A stretch of 32,234 nucleotides of DNA. Source: an uncultured Oscillibacter sp. (GTDB lineage: Bacteria > Bacillota > Clostridia > Oscillospirales > Oscillospiraceae). Below are positions 25,781-32,234 of the stretch, piece after piece. Numbering within the stretch: position 1 is the first letter of the stretch; each line of letters begins with the position of its first letter. The notes beneath the pieces are model-generated. The model saw nothing but the letters and a program-made list of their open reading frames with translations, ran no database searches and had not been told where the DNA came from. The position numbers and the translations under genes are program-made. Where the stretch lies: the NCBI GenBank assembly GCA_910586735.1, contig CAJUJW010000028.1, forward strand, positions 1 through 32,234, read 5' to 3'.

Positions 25781-27136
25781 TCACTCCCGAATGACTGTTC
25801 CCTGGTTCCGGGCGTCCAGCCCCGCCTTGATGCGGTAAATGGTCGCCTTGGCGTCCAGCTTGGTCTGTTCCCCGGTGGCCATGTCCTTGCAGGCCACCAC
25901 CCCGGCGCTGATCTCATCGTCCCCCAGGAAGATGACGTAGGGGATGCCCAGCTTGTCCGCGTAGGAAATCTTCTGCTTGAATTTCTTCTCCTCGCAGTGG
26001 AGCTGCGCCCGGACGCCGCTGGCCCGCAGGGCTGTGGCCAGGGCGATGGCGGCGCCCAGGTCCTCCGTCATGGGCAGAATCAGCACGTCCGCCGGGGCGG
26101 TGTTCAGCTCCGGGTTCAGCATGCCCTGTTCCCCCAGAACGTAAAACAGCCGGGTCAGCCCAATGGAGATACCCACTCCAGGGAGTTTTTTTTCTGTATA
26201 ATATTCCGCTAAGTTATCATACCGGCCGCCGGAACACACGGACCCGATTTCCGGGTGGTCCTCCAGCACGGTCTCGTAGACGGTGCCGGTGTAGTAGTCC
26301 AGCCCCCGGGCGATGGTGAGGTCCACCTGGAAGTTCTCCGCCGGTACGCCGAAGTCCCCCAGGTATTTTACCACGGTCCGCAGTTCCTCCGCGCCCTGGT
26401 CAAAGGTCTCGTCCCGGCCCCGGCGGGACTCCAGGGCGTAGAGGATTTCCTCGGTGCCGCCGGTGATGGAGATGAAGTCCAGAATCTCCTGGGCCTGCTC
26501 CTGGCCGGCGCCCAGGTCCCCGGTGAGGATGGCCTTCACCTTTTCCGGGCCGATTTTCTCCAGCTTGTCCACGGCGCGCATGATGTCCCCGGCCTTGTCC
26601 GTGAGGCCCAGGGAGGCGTAGAACCCGTTGAGGATCTTCCGGTTGTTCACCCGGATGCGGAAGCGCCGGAGGCCCAGGGCGGAGAAGGTTTTGTAGATGA
26701 TGGCGGGAATCTCCGCCTCGTTGAGGATGGAGAGCTTCCCGTCCCCAATCACGTCGATGTCCGCCTGGTAGAACTCCCGGAAGCGGCCCCGCTGGGCCCG
26801 CTCGCCCCGGTAGACCTTGCCGATCTGGAAGCGGCGGAAGGGGAAGGTCAGGTCGTTGTAGTGGAGGGCCACGTACTTGGCCAGGGGGACGGTGAGGTCA
26901 AAGCGGAGGGAGAGGTCCGCGTCCCCCTTCTGGAAGCGGTAGATCTGCTTTTCGGTCTCGCCGCCGCCCTTGGCCAGGAGGACCTCGCTGGACTCGATGA
27001 CGGGGGTGTCCAGGGGGGTGAAGCCATAGAGGCTGTAGGTCTCCCGGAGAATTTCCATGACGCGCTCCATCTGCCGCTGGGGGGCGGGGAGGAGCTCCAT
27101 GAAGCCGGACAGGGTCCGGGGGGTTTGTTTCGCCAT
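25781..27136 (-). CDS. hisS: histidyl-tRNA synthetase
   Basis: It charges tRNA-His; essential. The 451 residues have the class II core with R-F-D-L-T-V-P-L-A-K-Y-V-A, motif 2-type F-R-R-F-Q-I-G-K-V-Y-R-G-E, the HisRS signature G-L-D-Y-Y-T-G-T-V-Y-E and C-S-G-G-R-Y-D-N-L, motif 3 G-V-G-I-S-I-G-L-T-R-L, and the C-terminal anticodon domain. The start is ATG 27136 with AAAGGAG upstream. An in-frame ATG at 27229 is rejected because it would place the T-box terminator in the coding part. First gene of a T-box-controlled unit with aspS. Confidence 0.97.
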   Translation of the reverse strand: MAKQTPRTLSGFMELLPAPQRQMERVMEILRETYSLYGFTPLDTPVIESSEVLLAKGGGETEKQIYRFQKGDADLSLRFDLTVPLAKYVALHYNDLTFPFRRFQIGKVYRGERAQRGRFREFYQADIDVIGDGKLSILNEAEIPAIIYKTFSALGLRRFRIRVNNRKILNGFYASLGLTDKAGDIMRAVDKLEKIGPEKVKAILTGDLGAGQEQAQEILDFISITGGTEEILYALESRRGRDETFDQGAEELRTVVKYLGDFGVPAENFQVDLTIARGLDYYTGTVYETVLEDHPEIGSVCSGGRYDNLAEYYTEKKLPGVGISIGLTRLFYVLGEQGMLNPELNTAPADVLILPMTEDLGAAIALATALRASGVRAQLHCEEKKFKQKISYADKLGIPYVIFLGDDEISAGVVACKDMATGEQTKLDAKATIYRIKAGLDARNQGTVIRE

Positions 27137-27166
27137 AATACTGCTCCTTTCCAAAAGTGGGGGGTC

Positions 27167-27415
27167 AAAAAGAGCGCTGTCCTCCCAAACGGTTTTGGGA
27201 CGATAGCGCTCATCGCTTCGTGGTGCCACCCAAATTCAAGACCCCGGCGGGGGGTCTCCTTTGCGCCTCCTGGTACGGGGAGGGGGCCGTGGGCGTTTCC
27301 GCCCCCGCTCGGCCGCTGTCCTTCCTCCTGGCCAGCCGGGTCCCTTTCAGCGGAGGGGACCCTCTCTGTGGGCGTGACGGGTTGGAGTACTGCTGCGGCG
27401 TCGTCGCGGTTAATC
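27167..27415 (-). ncRNA. T-box leader of hisS-aspS, probably Asp-specific
   Basis: The minus strand shows a T-box GGGTGGCACCA (27231-27221) and a terminator whose closing stem is AGCGCTC/GAGCGCT (27211-27205 with 27178-27172) followed by TTTTT. The tip of Stem I has AGAGAG with GGGTCCC/GGGACCC around a loop containing GCTGAAA. Lower stem GCCGC/GCGGC and upper stem CTCC/GGAG flank an internal loop with AGTA on one side and GAC-A on the other, so the specifier codon is probably GAC (27320-27318), Asp. Sensing Asp ahead of hisS makes sense because aspS is in the same unit. Confidence 0.88.
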
Positions 27416-27421
27416 GCTGTG

Positions 27422-27450
27422 ATTATATGCGCTTTTGGGGGAAATGTCAA
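27422..27450 (-). promoter_or_regulatory. hisS-aspS promoter
   Basis: Perfect TTGACA (27450-27445), 17 bases and perfect TATAAT (27427-27422). The spacer contains TCCCCCAAAA, as in the glyS promoter. Confidence 0.9.
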
Positions 27451-27465
27451 GGGGGACCGGCGGAG

Positions 27466-27489
27466 GGGGCCGCCGAGGGCGGCGGCCCC
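27466..27489. repeat. GC-rich palindromic repeat (related type)
   Basis: GGGGCCGCCG, AGGG and CGGCGGCCCC, followed by TACGGG as copy 1 is followed by CTACGG. It may be a sequence variant of the interspersed repeat family. The surrounding 27451-27645 holds no credible gene: it is a GC-rich stretch with several short hairpins and a G13 tract. Confidence 0.55.
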
Positions 27490-27591
27490 TACGGGATGTC
27501 CTGCCGATAGGAGGCGGTAGACCAACCAGCCCCGCCCCGGCTGGGGCGGCTTCAAGCGCCCCGCCTGCCAAGGCGTGTAAAGCCCCCTTAC

Positions 27592-27604
27592 GGGGGGGGG
27601 GGGG
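27592..27604 (+). repeat. 13-base G homopolymer
   Basis: An uninterrupted run of 13 G between hairpin-forming segments, in the noncoding stretch after mgsA and before the hisS promoter. Such tracts are slippage-prone. Confidence 0.8.
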
Positions 27605-27645
27605 AAGCCCCTCCCCGCCCGCAAGGGCGAGCACAGACCTCCCCC

Positions 27646-28062
27646 TTATGCCAGGGGCCGTGAAGTCGAAGGATTGACAATGAGCCGCCAGTCCAAATCA
27701 CCCCGGGCAAGGCCCAGAACCAGCATCTCCGCCGTGGCGATATTGCTGGCAAAGGGCACCCGGTTCTGGTCGCAGAGACGGGAGATGTAGGAGATGTCGT
27801 CGGCGCGCTCCTCGTTGGCGGGGTCGTTGAAGAAGAGGACCAGGTCGAACTCGTTGTAGGAGATGCGGGCCCCAATCTGCTGGCTTCCGCCGTGGGCGTA
27901 GGTGAGGAAGCAGTGTACGTCCAGTCCGGTGGCGTCAGCCACCATGTGGCCGGTGGTGTTGGTGGCGTAGAGCTGATGCCGGGCCAGGATGCCGGCGTAG
28001 GCGGTGCAGAACTGGACCATCAGCTCCTTTTTGTTGTCGTGGGCCATTAGGGCGATGTTCAT
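27646..28062 (-). CDS. mgsA: methylglyoxal synthase-like protein lacking the catalytic Asp
   Basis: Methylglyoxal synthase turns dihydroxyacetone phosphate into methylglyoxal. The 138 residues fit the family along their length: M-A-H-D at 6-9, A-T-N-T-T-G at 33-38, Q-Q-I-G-A at 61-65, F-F-N-D-P at 77-81 and N-I-A-T-A-E near the end. The active site departs from the rule: the G-G-D-Q-Q motif with catalytic Asp71 of E. coli is G-G-S-Q-Q here (Ser60), the His98 position is not His, and Gly of T-G-T-T-G is Asn35. I keep the family name but doubt the standard reaction. It lies 52 bases after minD with AAAGGAG upstream; that pairing is common in Clostridia. Confidence 0.85.
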   Translation of the reverse strand: MNIALMAHDNKKELMVQFCTAYAGILARHQLYATNTTGHMVADATGLDVHCFLTYAHGGSQQIGARISYNEFDLVLFFNDPANEERADDISYISRLCDQNRVPFASNIATAEMLVLGLARGDLDWRLIVNPSTSRPLA

Positions 28063-28114
28063 GTGGTACTCCTTTCTATCTCCACCCCCGGCCTGGGCCG
28101 GAGCGCGTCTTTCG

Positions 28115-28861
28115 TTATCGTATCCGCAGCAGGGATACCCGCTGCCCCTCCAGGCGCTTGGCGATGTTGCGGTAGGCCGCCGCCGCGCCCTGGCTGCTGC
28201 TCAGCAGAAGGGGAACGCCCTTGTTCAGGGAGAGGGGGAGGCCGTCGTCCTCGGGGATGACCCCGATGAGGGGCAGGCCCGCCCGGTCGATGGCGTCGTC
28301 TATGGTGGCGTGCATGCTGCGGAGCATTTTCTTCCGCACCCGGTTCACCACCAGGTGCAGCCGCCCGGTGGGGAAGCGGTTCAGCTCCATCACCGTGTGC
28401 TGGGCGTCCCGGAGGGAGGAGGCGTCCGCCGTGGCCACCACCACGGCCCGGTCGGCGGCGCAGGCGGCCAGCTGAAAGCCGCTGCCCAGGCCCGCCGGCG
28501 CGTCCAAAAAGCAATAGTCAAAGCGCTCCCTGGCCGCCTGGAGCAGAGCGGTCATCTCCGCCTCCGACACGGGCCGCCCCCGGCTTCGGGTGGGGGCCGT
28601 CAGCAGGAAGAGCCCCGGAATGTCCGGGTGCTCCACCGCCGCCGTGTCCAGAGAACAGCGCTCCTGGGCCACGTCGGTGAAGTCCATAATGGCCCGGTCC
28701 GTCAGGCCCAGGGCCAGGTCCAGGTTCCGCAGGGCCACGTCGCAGTCCACGCACAGCACCTTCCTGCCGGACTGCGCCAGGGCGGACCCCACCCCGGCGG
28801 TAAAGGAGGTCTTTCCCGTCCCCCCCTTGCCGGAGACGACGGCAACACATTGTCCCGCCAT
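28115..28861 (-). CDS. minD: septum site-determining ATPase MinD
   Basis: MinD is a membrane-cycling ParA-type ATPase that positions division. The 248 residues start with the deviant Walker A S-G-K-G-G-T-G-K-T at 10-18 (signature Lys12), followed by V-D-C-D-V-A-L-R-N-L-D and F-L-D-A-P-A-G-L. The C-terminal helix (Y-R-N-I-A-K-R-L-E-G, then L-L-R-I-R) is a plausible though short membrane-targeting helix. ATG 28861 is preferred: the ATG at 28879 is part of the ribosome site (AAAGGAGG). Neither minC nor minE is in the window. It has its own promoter inside the end of rsmG. Confidence 0.9.
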   Translation of the reverse strand: MAGQCVAVVSGKGGTGKTSFTAGVGSALAQSGRKVLCVDCDVALRNLDLALGLTDRAIMDFTDVAQERCSLDTAAVEHPDIPGLFLLTAPTRSRGRPVSEAEMTALLQAARERFDYCFLDAPAGLGSGFQLAACAADRAVVVATADASSLRDAQHTVMELNRFPTGRLHLVVNRVRKKMLRSMHATIDDAIDRAGLPLIGVIPEDDGLPLSLNKGVPLLLSSSQGAAAAYRNIAKRLEGQRVSLLRIR

Positions 28862-28899
28862 GGAACTGCCTCCTTTCAACTGAGGTTACACCTCTTCTT

Positions 28900-28929
28900 A
28901 TTATAACGGATTCTTCTTTATTTTTGCAA
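28900..28929 (-). promoter_or_regulatory. minD promoter
   Basis: TTGCAA (28929-28924), an 18-base spacer and TATAAT (28905-28900), lying in the last codons of rsmG. Confidence 0.65.
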
Positions 28930-29599
28930 ATGTTCTGGGATATTTTTTCTGCGTTTCACAAATTTTAGTGATAATTACCAGCCGGTGCCGGATATTTGTG
29001 CCGGAAATACCATAATCGATAGGTTTTTCCAGCTTTCCGCCCAAAAGGCTTACGGCCCTTCCGGCGGCGCTGAGCTCCTCGCCGCTGTCCACGGACTTCA
29101 TGGCCAGGAACTGTCCCCCCACCTTTACCAGGGGGAGGCACAGCTCCGCCAGCACCGGCAGGGCCGCCACCGCCCGGCTCACCGCGATGTCGAAGGTCTC
29201 CCGGCGTTCCGCGGCGAAGACTTCCGCTCGCTCATGAACGCATTCCACGTCGTCCAGGTCCAGGCCGCCGCAGACCTCCCGGAGGAAGTCCACCCGCTTG
29301 CGCTGGGCGTCCAGCAGGGTCAGATGGATGGAGGGCTCGACAATCCGCAGGGGCAGGCCGGGGAAGCCCGCCCCGGTGCCCACGTCCACCACGGCCTTGC
29401 CCCGGAAGTCCGCCAGGGTCAGCAGGGCGGCGCTGTCCAGGAAGTGGAGCCGGGCCACGTCAAGAGGGTCCGTGATGGCGGTGAGGTTCATCACCTGGTT
29501 TTTCTCCGCCAGCATTCCGGCGTAGCGGACCAGGGCCGGGACCCCCTCCAGGGGGAGGGAGAGGTCTTCCAGCCCCTGCCGGAGAACGGTCTCCATCAT
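28901..29599 (-). CDS. rsmG: 16S rRNA (guanine-527-N7) methyltransferase RsmG
   Basis: RsmG (GidB) methylates G527 of 16S rRNA using S-adenosylmethionine; its loss is known to give low-level streptomycin resistance. The 232 residues show N-L-T-A-I-T-D near 37, the SAM-binding V-D-V-G-T-G-A-G-F-P-G-L at 71-82, the R-A-V-A-A-L-P near 140 and a basic tail. The start (ATG 29599, or the next ATG at 29596) overlaps the mscL stop, so the two are co-translated. rsmG is commonly found near an origin, as here. Confidence 0.95.
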   Translation of the reverse strand: MMETVLRQGLEDLSLPLEGVPALVRYAGMLAEKNQVMNLTAITDPLDVARLHFLDSAALLTLADFRGKAVVDVGTGAGFPGLPLRIVEPSIHLTLLDAQRKRVDFLREVCGGLDLDDVECVHERAEVFAAERRETFDIAVSRAVAALPVLAELCLPLVKVGGQFLAMKSVDSGEELSAAGRAVSLLGGKLEKPIDYGISGTNIRHRLVIITKICETQKKYPRTFAKIKKNPL

Positions 29600-29994
29600 C
29601 GGTTCTTCAGCAGGTCCCGGATTTCCGTCAGCAGCTTCTCCTCAGCCGAGGGGCCCGGCGGCGGGGGAGGGGGGGCGGCCTCTTTCTTCTTGTGGAAGCT
29701 GTTCATGGTTTTCACCAGGCAGAAGACCACAAAGGCCATGATGAGGAAGTTCAAAACCGCCTGGATGAAGTTGCCGTAGGTGATCACGGCGGGACCGATG
29801 CTCATTTGCAGGTCTGCGAAGGAGACGGAGCTGGTGAAGATACCCAGAACGGGCATGACGATATCATTGATCAAGGAGTTTGTGATGTTGGAGAAGGCCC
29901 CGCCGATAATCACGCCTACCGCCATGTCCATGACGTTCCCACGGGCGATGAAGGTCTTGAACTCGGCAAAGAAACCGGTGGTCTTGTTTGACAT
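29596..29994 (-). CDS. mscL: large-conductance mechanosensitive channel MscL
   Basis: A pentameric emergency channel that opens under membrane tension after osmotic downshock. The 132 residues begin with F-F-A-E-F-K-T-F-I-A-R-G-N, continue with the pore helix V-M-D-M-A-V-G-V-I-I-G-G-A-F, a loop and a second membrane helix (N-F-L-I-M-A-F-V-V-F), then a Pro-rich linker and the C-terminal bundle helix (E-E-K-L-L-T-E-I-R-D-L-L). ATG 29994 gives the normal N-terminus; an in-frame ATG at 30030 would add an unlikely extension. A TATTAT at about the right distance upstream suggests a promoter, without a good -35. Confidence 0.95.
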   Translation of the reverse strand: MSNKTTGFFAEFKTFIARGNVMDMAVGVIIGGAFSNITNSLINDIVMPVLGIFTSSVSFADLQMSIGPAVITYGNFIQAVLNFLIMAFVVFCLVKTMNSFHKKKEAAPPPPPPGPSAEEKLLTEIRDLLKNR

Positions 29995-30048
29995 AGTTTG
30001 ATTACCTTTCGTATAATAGCGTTTGTTCAATACAGAATGGAACGGACT

Positions 30049-31089
30049 TCAGCCCGCTCTCACCCGCAGGGAGGGCTCCAGCACCCTGGCCAGCATGATG
30101 GCGGCCTGGGCACGGGTCAGCTCCTTGTCCCCGCCGAAGTTTCCGGCCTGGTCTATGCCGGTGAGAACGCCTGCCCGGTAGAGGTTTAGAATCCGCTCGG
30201 CATTTGGGGTTTCCTCGTCGATGTCCGGGACGCTGACGGTTTCATTCAGGACTTCCAGCTCTCCGGCGGCGGCATTCACCAGAACGGCGAACATATCCCG
30301 CCTGGCGCTGTCGTTGGAAAAGTGGGTGAGGGCGTCATAGTCCTCCGTTTGGTTTTCTCCGGCGAGGGGGACCAGCAGGTCCGAAAACAGGTTAACCTTG
30401 TTTTCGCTGGTCAGATAGACCAGGGCGGGATACCACCAGGCGGAGGCCAGACGGGTGAAGTTTGCGGCGTTGTACCAGAAGACGGAGTTCCCGTCCGGGT
30501 CGTCGAAGTCCTCGAAACAGTAGCCGGTGCCCTGGAAGCCCTGAGTCATGGTGCCGGGCTCCGAGTGGTAGGACTGCCGGAGGCCCTGATAGGCGCGGAT
30601 GTGATTATAGCCCTCAAAGCCGATTTCCAGCCGGCAGGTCTCCGGGAGGGAGGCATCCTCCTCCTCCAGGCTGAGGCAGAAATAGGGGTTCATGCCGCCG
30701 GTGTAGGAGTGGGGGAGCTCCCCCGCCGGGTAGGAGGCGATCAGGCCGCCGTCCTCATTGAGGAACCGGAGGTAGGGCTGGTTCATGTCCGGCAGGTCGG
30801 GCACCGTGCCGTCCCCGCCGCATTGCAGGTCGTAGAGCCGGGCCGCCAGGACCACCAGCTGGGCCACCGTCAGCTTGCCCTGGGGGTTGAAGGCCGTGTC
30901 CGACGCGCCGTTCATCAGGCCCCGCTCGTAGCAGAGCTTGATGGCCTCGTAGGAGGCGCTACCCTCCGCCACGTCGGCGAAGCCGGAGTAGACCCTAGAT
31001 GCTGTGGTTTCCGTACCCGTTGCGCCACAAGGGATTGAGAGCGCAGACAGGAATACAGCCGTTAAAATGATCGCGAGAGTACGTTTCAT
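30049..31089 (-). CDS. SLH-domain secreted protein
   Basis: A 346-residue protein with a signal peptide (M-K-R-T-L-A-I-I-L-T-A-V-F-L, cleavage near 24) and two S-layer homology modules. One is N-terminal, about 35-88 (G-F-A-D-V, then Y-E-R-G-L-M-N-G, F-N-P-Q-G-K-L-T); one is C-terminal, about 290-342 (L-Y-R-A-G-V-L-T-G, then L-T-R-A-Q-A-A-I-M-L). SLH modules bind pyruvylated secondary wall polymer. About 200 residues in between match no domain that I know. With two modules, not the usual three, anchoring may be weak or need a partner. Confidence 0.85.
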   Translation of the reverse strand: MKRTLAIILTAVFLSALSIPCGATGTETTASRVYSGFADVAEGSASYEAIKLCYERGLMNGASDTAFNPQGKLTVAQLVVLAARLYDLQCGGDGTVPDLPDMNQPYLRFLNEDGGLIASYPAGELPHSYTGGMNPYFCLSLEEEDASLPETCRLEIGFEGYNHIRAYQGLRQSYHSEPGTMTQGFQGTGYCFEDFDDPDGNSVFWYNAANFTRLASAWWYPALVYLTSENKVNLFSDLLVPLAGENQTEDYDALTHFSNDSARRDMFAVLVNAAAGELEVLNETVSVPDIDEETPNAERILNLYRAGVLTGIDQAGNFGGDKELTRAQAAIMLARVLEPSLRVRAG

Positions 31090-31134
31090 CGTTGAAGTCC
31101 TTTCTAATCGCTGGAAACGGGTTAAACAATTGGT

Positions 31135-31164
31135 ATTGTATCTTAGTAAAAATACAATCTGTAA
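31135..31164 (-). promoter_or_regulatory. candidate promoter with inverted repeat for the SLH gene
   Basis: TTACAG (31164-31159), an 18-base spacer and TACAAT (31140-31135). ATTGTAT (31135-31141) and ATACAAT (31152-31158) form an inverted repeat within it, so a repressor could act here. The region is AT-rich against its surroundings. Confidence 0.5.
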
Positions 31165-31878
31165 TCAGTAATCCTCTTTGGGGTCCGGGACGGTTTTCCG
31201 GCCGGCGCTGGGCGGCTTTTTCTCCTTGGGGCCCTTCTGGACGCTGCCGCCCATCTGGATGATGCCCAGGACCAGGACCACGGGAACCAGCAGGAGGAAG
31301 ACCCGCCGGTCCCCATGAATGGCGGACAGCAGTGTCAGGCTGAGGACGCACAGGCCGAAGCCCACCTCGAAAATTCCGTGGGGCAGGCCCCGGAGGCGGT
31401 AGTCCCGGAGATAGCCGGCCAGGGTGGTCAGCGGGGGCCAGACGATGAAGAGGGCCACGGCCACGGCGATCAGCATGTAAAAGAGGGTGATGGAGATTTC
31501 GCCGAAGAAGCGGACGTAGTCCCCCTCGCCCCGGAAGGGGGGCGTGGCCCGCAGCTCCCGCCAGCAGATCCGCACCACGAAGGCCGCCGGGGGAATGACC
31601 AGGGCGCTGAGGAAGCTCAGAAAGGTCATGTTCACCTGGTGGTGGACGGTGCTGAGGGGCTTTTGCTTTTTCCAGTACCGGAGGACCAGGGTCACGGCCC
31701 CGCACAGCAGGTAGACGGCCAGGAACCAGACCAGGACCCTGGGCAGGGCGGCGTCGGCCTTGGGGCTGAGCTTCACGACGTTGTGAAGGAAGGAGGAGGG
31801 ATAGGCGTTGCTTTTCAGGCACTGCCAGAGCTTGGGAAATTCCGACGGCAGCGCGTTGGCCCATGCGGACAGCTCCAT
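31165..31878 (-). CDS. unknown membrane protein with five predicted segments
   Basis: A 237-residue protein with hydrophobic segments at about 46-67, 84-104, 126-149, 167-187 and 191-209 and a basic, Pro-rich cytoplasmic-type tail (K-G-P-K-E-K-K-P-P-S). No family recognised. It starts 17 bases after the serS stop, with AAAGGGAGGG before the ATG, so it is in the serS transcription unit. Confidence 0.75.
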   Translation of the reverse strand: MELSAWANALPSEFPKLWQCLKSNAYPSSFLHNVVKLSPKADAALPRVLVWFLAVYLLCGAVTLVLRYWKKQKPLSTVHHQVNMTFLSFLSALVIPPAAFVVRICWRELRATPPFRGEGDYVRFFGEISITLFYMLIAVAVALFIVWPPLTTLAGYLRDYRLRGLPHGIFEVGFGLCVLSLTLLSAIHGDRRVFLLLVPVVLVLGIIQMGGSVQKGPKEKKPPSAGRKTVPDPKEDY

Positions 31879-31894
31879 GTTGCCCTCCCTTTCC

Positions 31895-32234
31895 TCAGCG
31901 GGCGGCGGGGACCAGCTTCTCCGTGCCGCCCATGTAGGGCCGGAGAAGCTCCGGGATGACTACTGTGCCGTCGGCCTGGAGGTTGTTCTCCAGGAAGGCG
32001 ATGAGCATCCGGGGCGGGGCCACGCAGGTGTTGTTGAGGGTGTGGCACAGCTGGGTCCTGCCGGAGTCGTCCTTGTAGCGAATCCGCAGGCGGCGGGCCT
32101 GGGCGTCTCCCAGGTTGGAGCAGGAGCAGACCTCGAAATACTTCTGCTGCCGGGGGGACCAAGCCTCAATGTCGCAGGACTTGACCTTCAGGTCCGCCAG
32201 GTCGCCGGAACAGCACTCCAGCTGCCGCACGGGG
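31895..32234 (-). CDS. serS: seryl-tRNA synthetase, 3' part only
   Basis: The last 113 residues of SerRS; the rest lies beyond the right edge. The piece has the class II ending with S-C-S-N-L-G-D-A-Q-A-R-R near 40, then L-C-H-T-L-N-N-T and the motif-3 region P-P-R-M-L-I-A-F-L-E-N-N, ending with I-P-E-L-L-R-P-Y-M-G-G. Many bacteria have L-N-G-S in place of L-N-N-T; the variant is one I associate with Clostridia. Confidence 0.93.
   Translation of the reverse strand, partial: PVRQLECCSGDLADLKVKSCDIEAWSPRQQKYFEVCSCSNLGDAQARRLRIRYKDDSGRTQLCHTLNNTCVAPPRMLIAFLENNLQADGTVVIPELLRPYMGGTEKLVPAAR

Noticed and set aside
23123..26212. A plus-strand open frame of 1029 codons
   Set aside because: It lies antisense to aspS, hisS and neighbouring genes, follows their codon structure, and has the low-complexity Gly/His/Leu/Val composition of GC-rich shadow frames.
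27137..27229. An upstream in-frame start for hisS
   Set aside because: It would translate through the T-box terminator; ATG 27136 has a good ribosome site and the normal N-terminus.
27435..27677. GC-rich open frames in the spacer between hisS and mgsA
   Set aside because: Their products are Gly/Pro/Arg-rich, run through repeats and a G13 tract, and lack ribosome sites.
28862..28879. An upstream start for minD
   Set aside because: Those six codons include the AAAGGAGG ribosome site of the ATG at 28861.

Overview
The window is a GC-rich (roughly 60-65% by eye) bacterial chromosome segment around an origin of replication. The low-GC-phylum gene order (dnaA, oriC, dnaN, yaaA, recF, remB, gyrB, gyrA), two T-box tRNA-sensing leaders, an SLH-domain protein, an alpha2-type glycyl-tRNA synthetase and strong SigA-type promoters (TTGACA-17-TATAAT) point to a Clostridia member, most likely an Oscillospiraceae-like gut anaerobe (inference; no species can be named).

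Layout. 1-1560: 5' part of a phospho-sugar mutase gene on the minus strand, an interspersed palindromic repeat, a small promoter-bearing reading frame with an apparent frameshift, and the dnaA promoter. 1561-11731: dnaA, oriC (DnaA boxes, a GC-rich spacer, DnaA-trio-like triplets and an AT-rich stretch), then dnaN-yaaA-recF-unknown-remB-unknown-gyrB-lipoprotein-gyrA, mostly overlapping or closely packed. 11609-12181: a strikingly AT-rich insert. It replaces the end of gyrA with 40 residues that look like the C-terminal half of a RelB/DinJ antitoxin, carries a small XRE regulator with repeat-rich operators, and supplies the promoter of rnhA. 12182-19190: rnhA, an unknown gene, nadE, a GH3 lipoprotein, a degraded membrane-protein gene, alaX, a DUF6881-type gene and a MazG-like remnant, all on the plus strand. 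From 19285 to the end everything is on the minus strand: an LTA-synthase-like sulfatase, T-box-glyS, hisS-(broken small gene)-aspS-DUF1275 behind an Asp-type T-box, an MgsA-like gene, minD, rsmG, mscL, an SLH protein, a membrane protein and the 3' end of serS.

How the genes work together. The first 12 kb is a replication and topology block: initiator, origin, clamp, recombination mediator, gyrase and RNase HI. The right half is translation housekeeping (Gly, His, Asp, Ser and Ala-editing functions) plus envelope and division genes. If oriC at 2.9 kb is active, the 13-kb minus-strand block, including four essential tRNA synthetase genes, is transcribed head-on to the rightward fork. The strand switch at 19.0-19.3 kb coincides with a broken gene and two inverted palindromic repeats, as expected of a rearrangement breakpoint.

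The observations most worth checking are the in-frame gyrase A-antitoxin fusion and its AT-rich island, the methylglyoxal-synthase-like protein lacking the catalytic Asp and His, the breakpoint/head-on arrangement, and uncharacterised small envelope genes lodged inside the replication operon.
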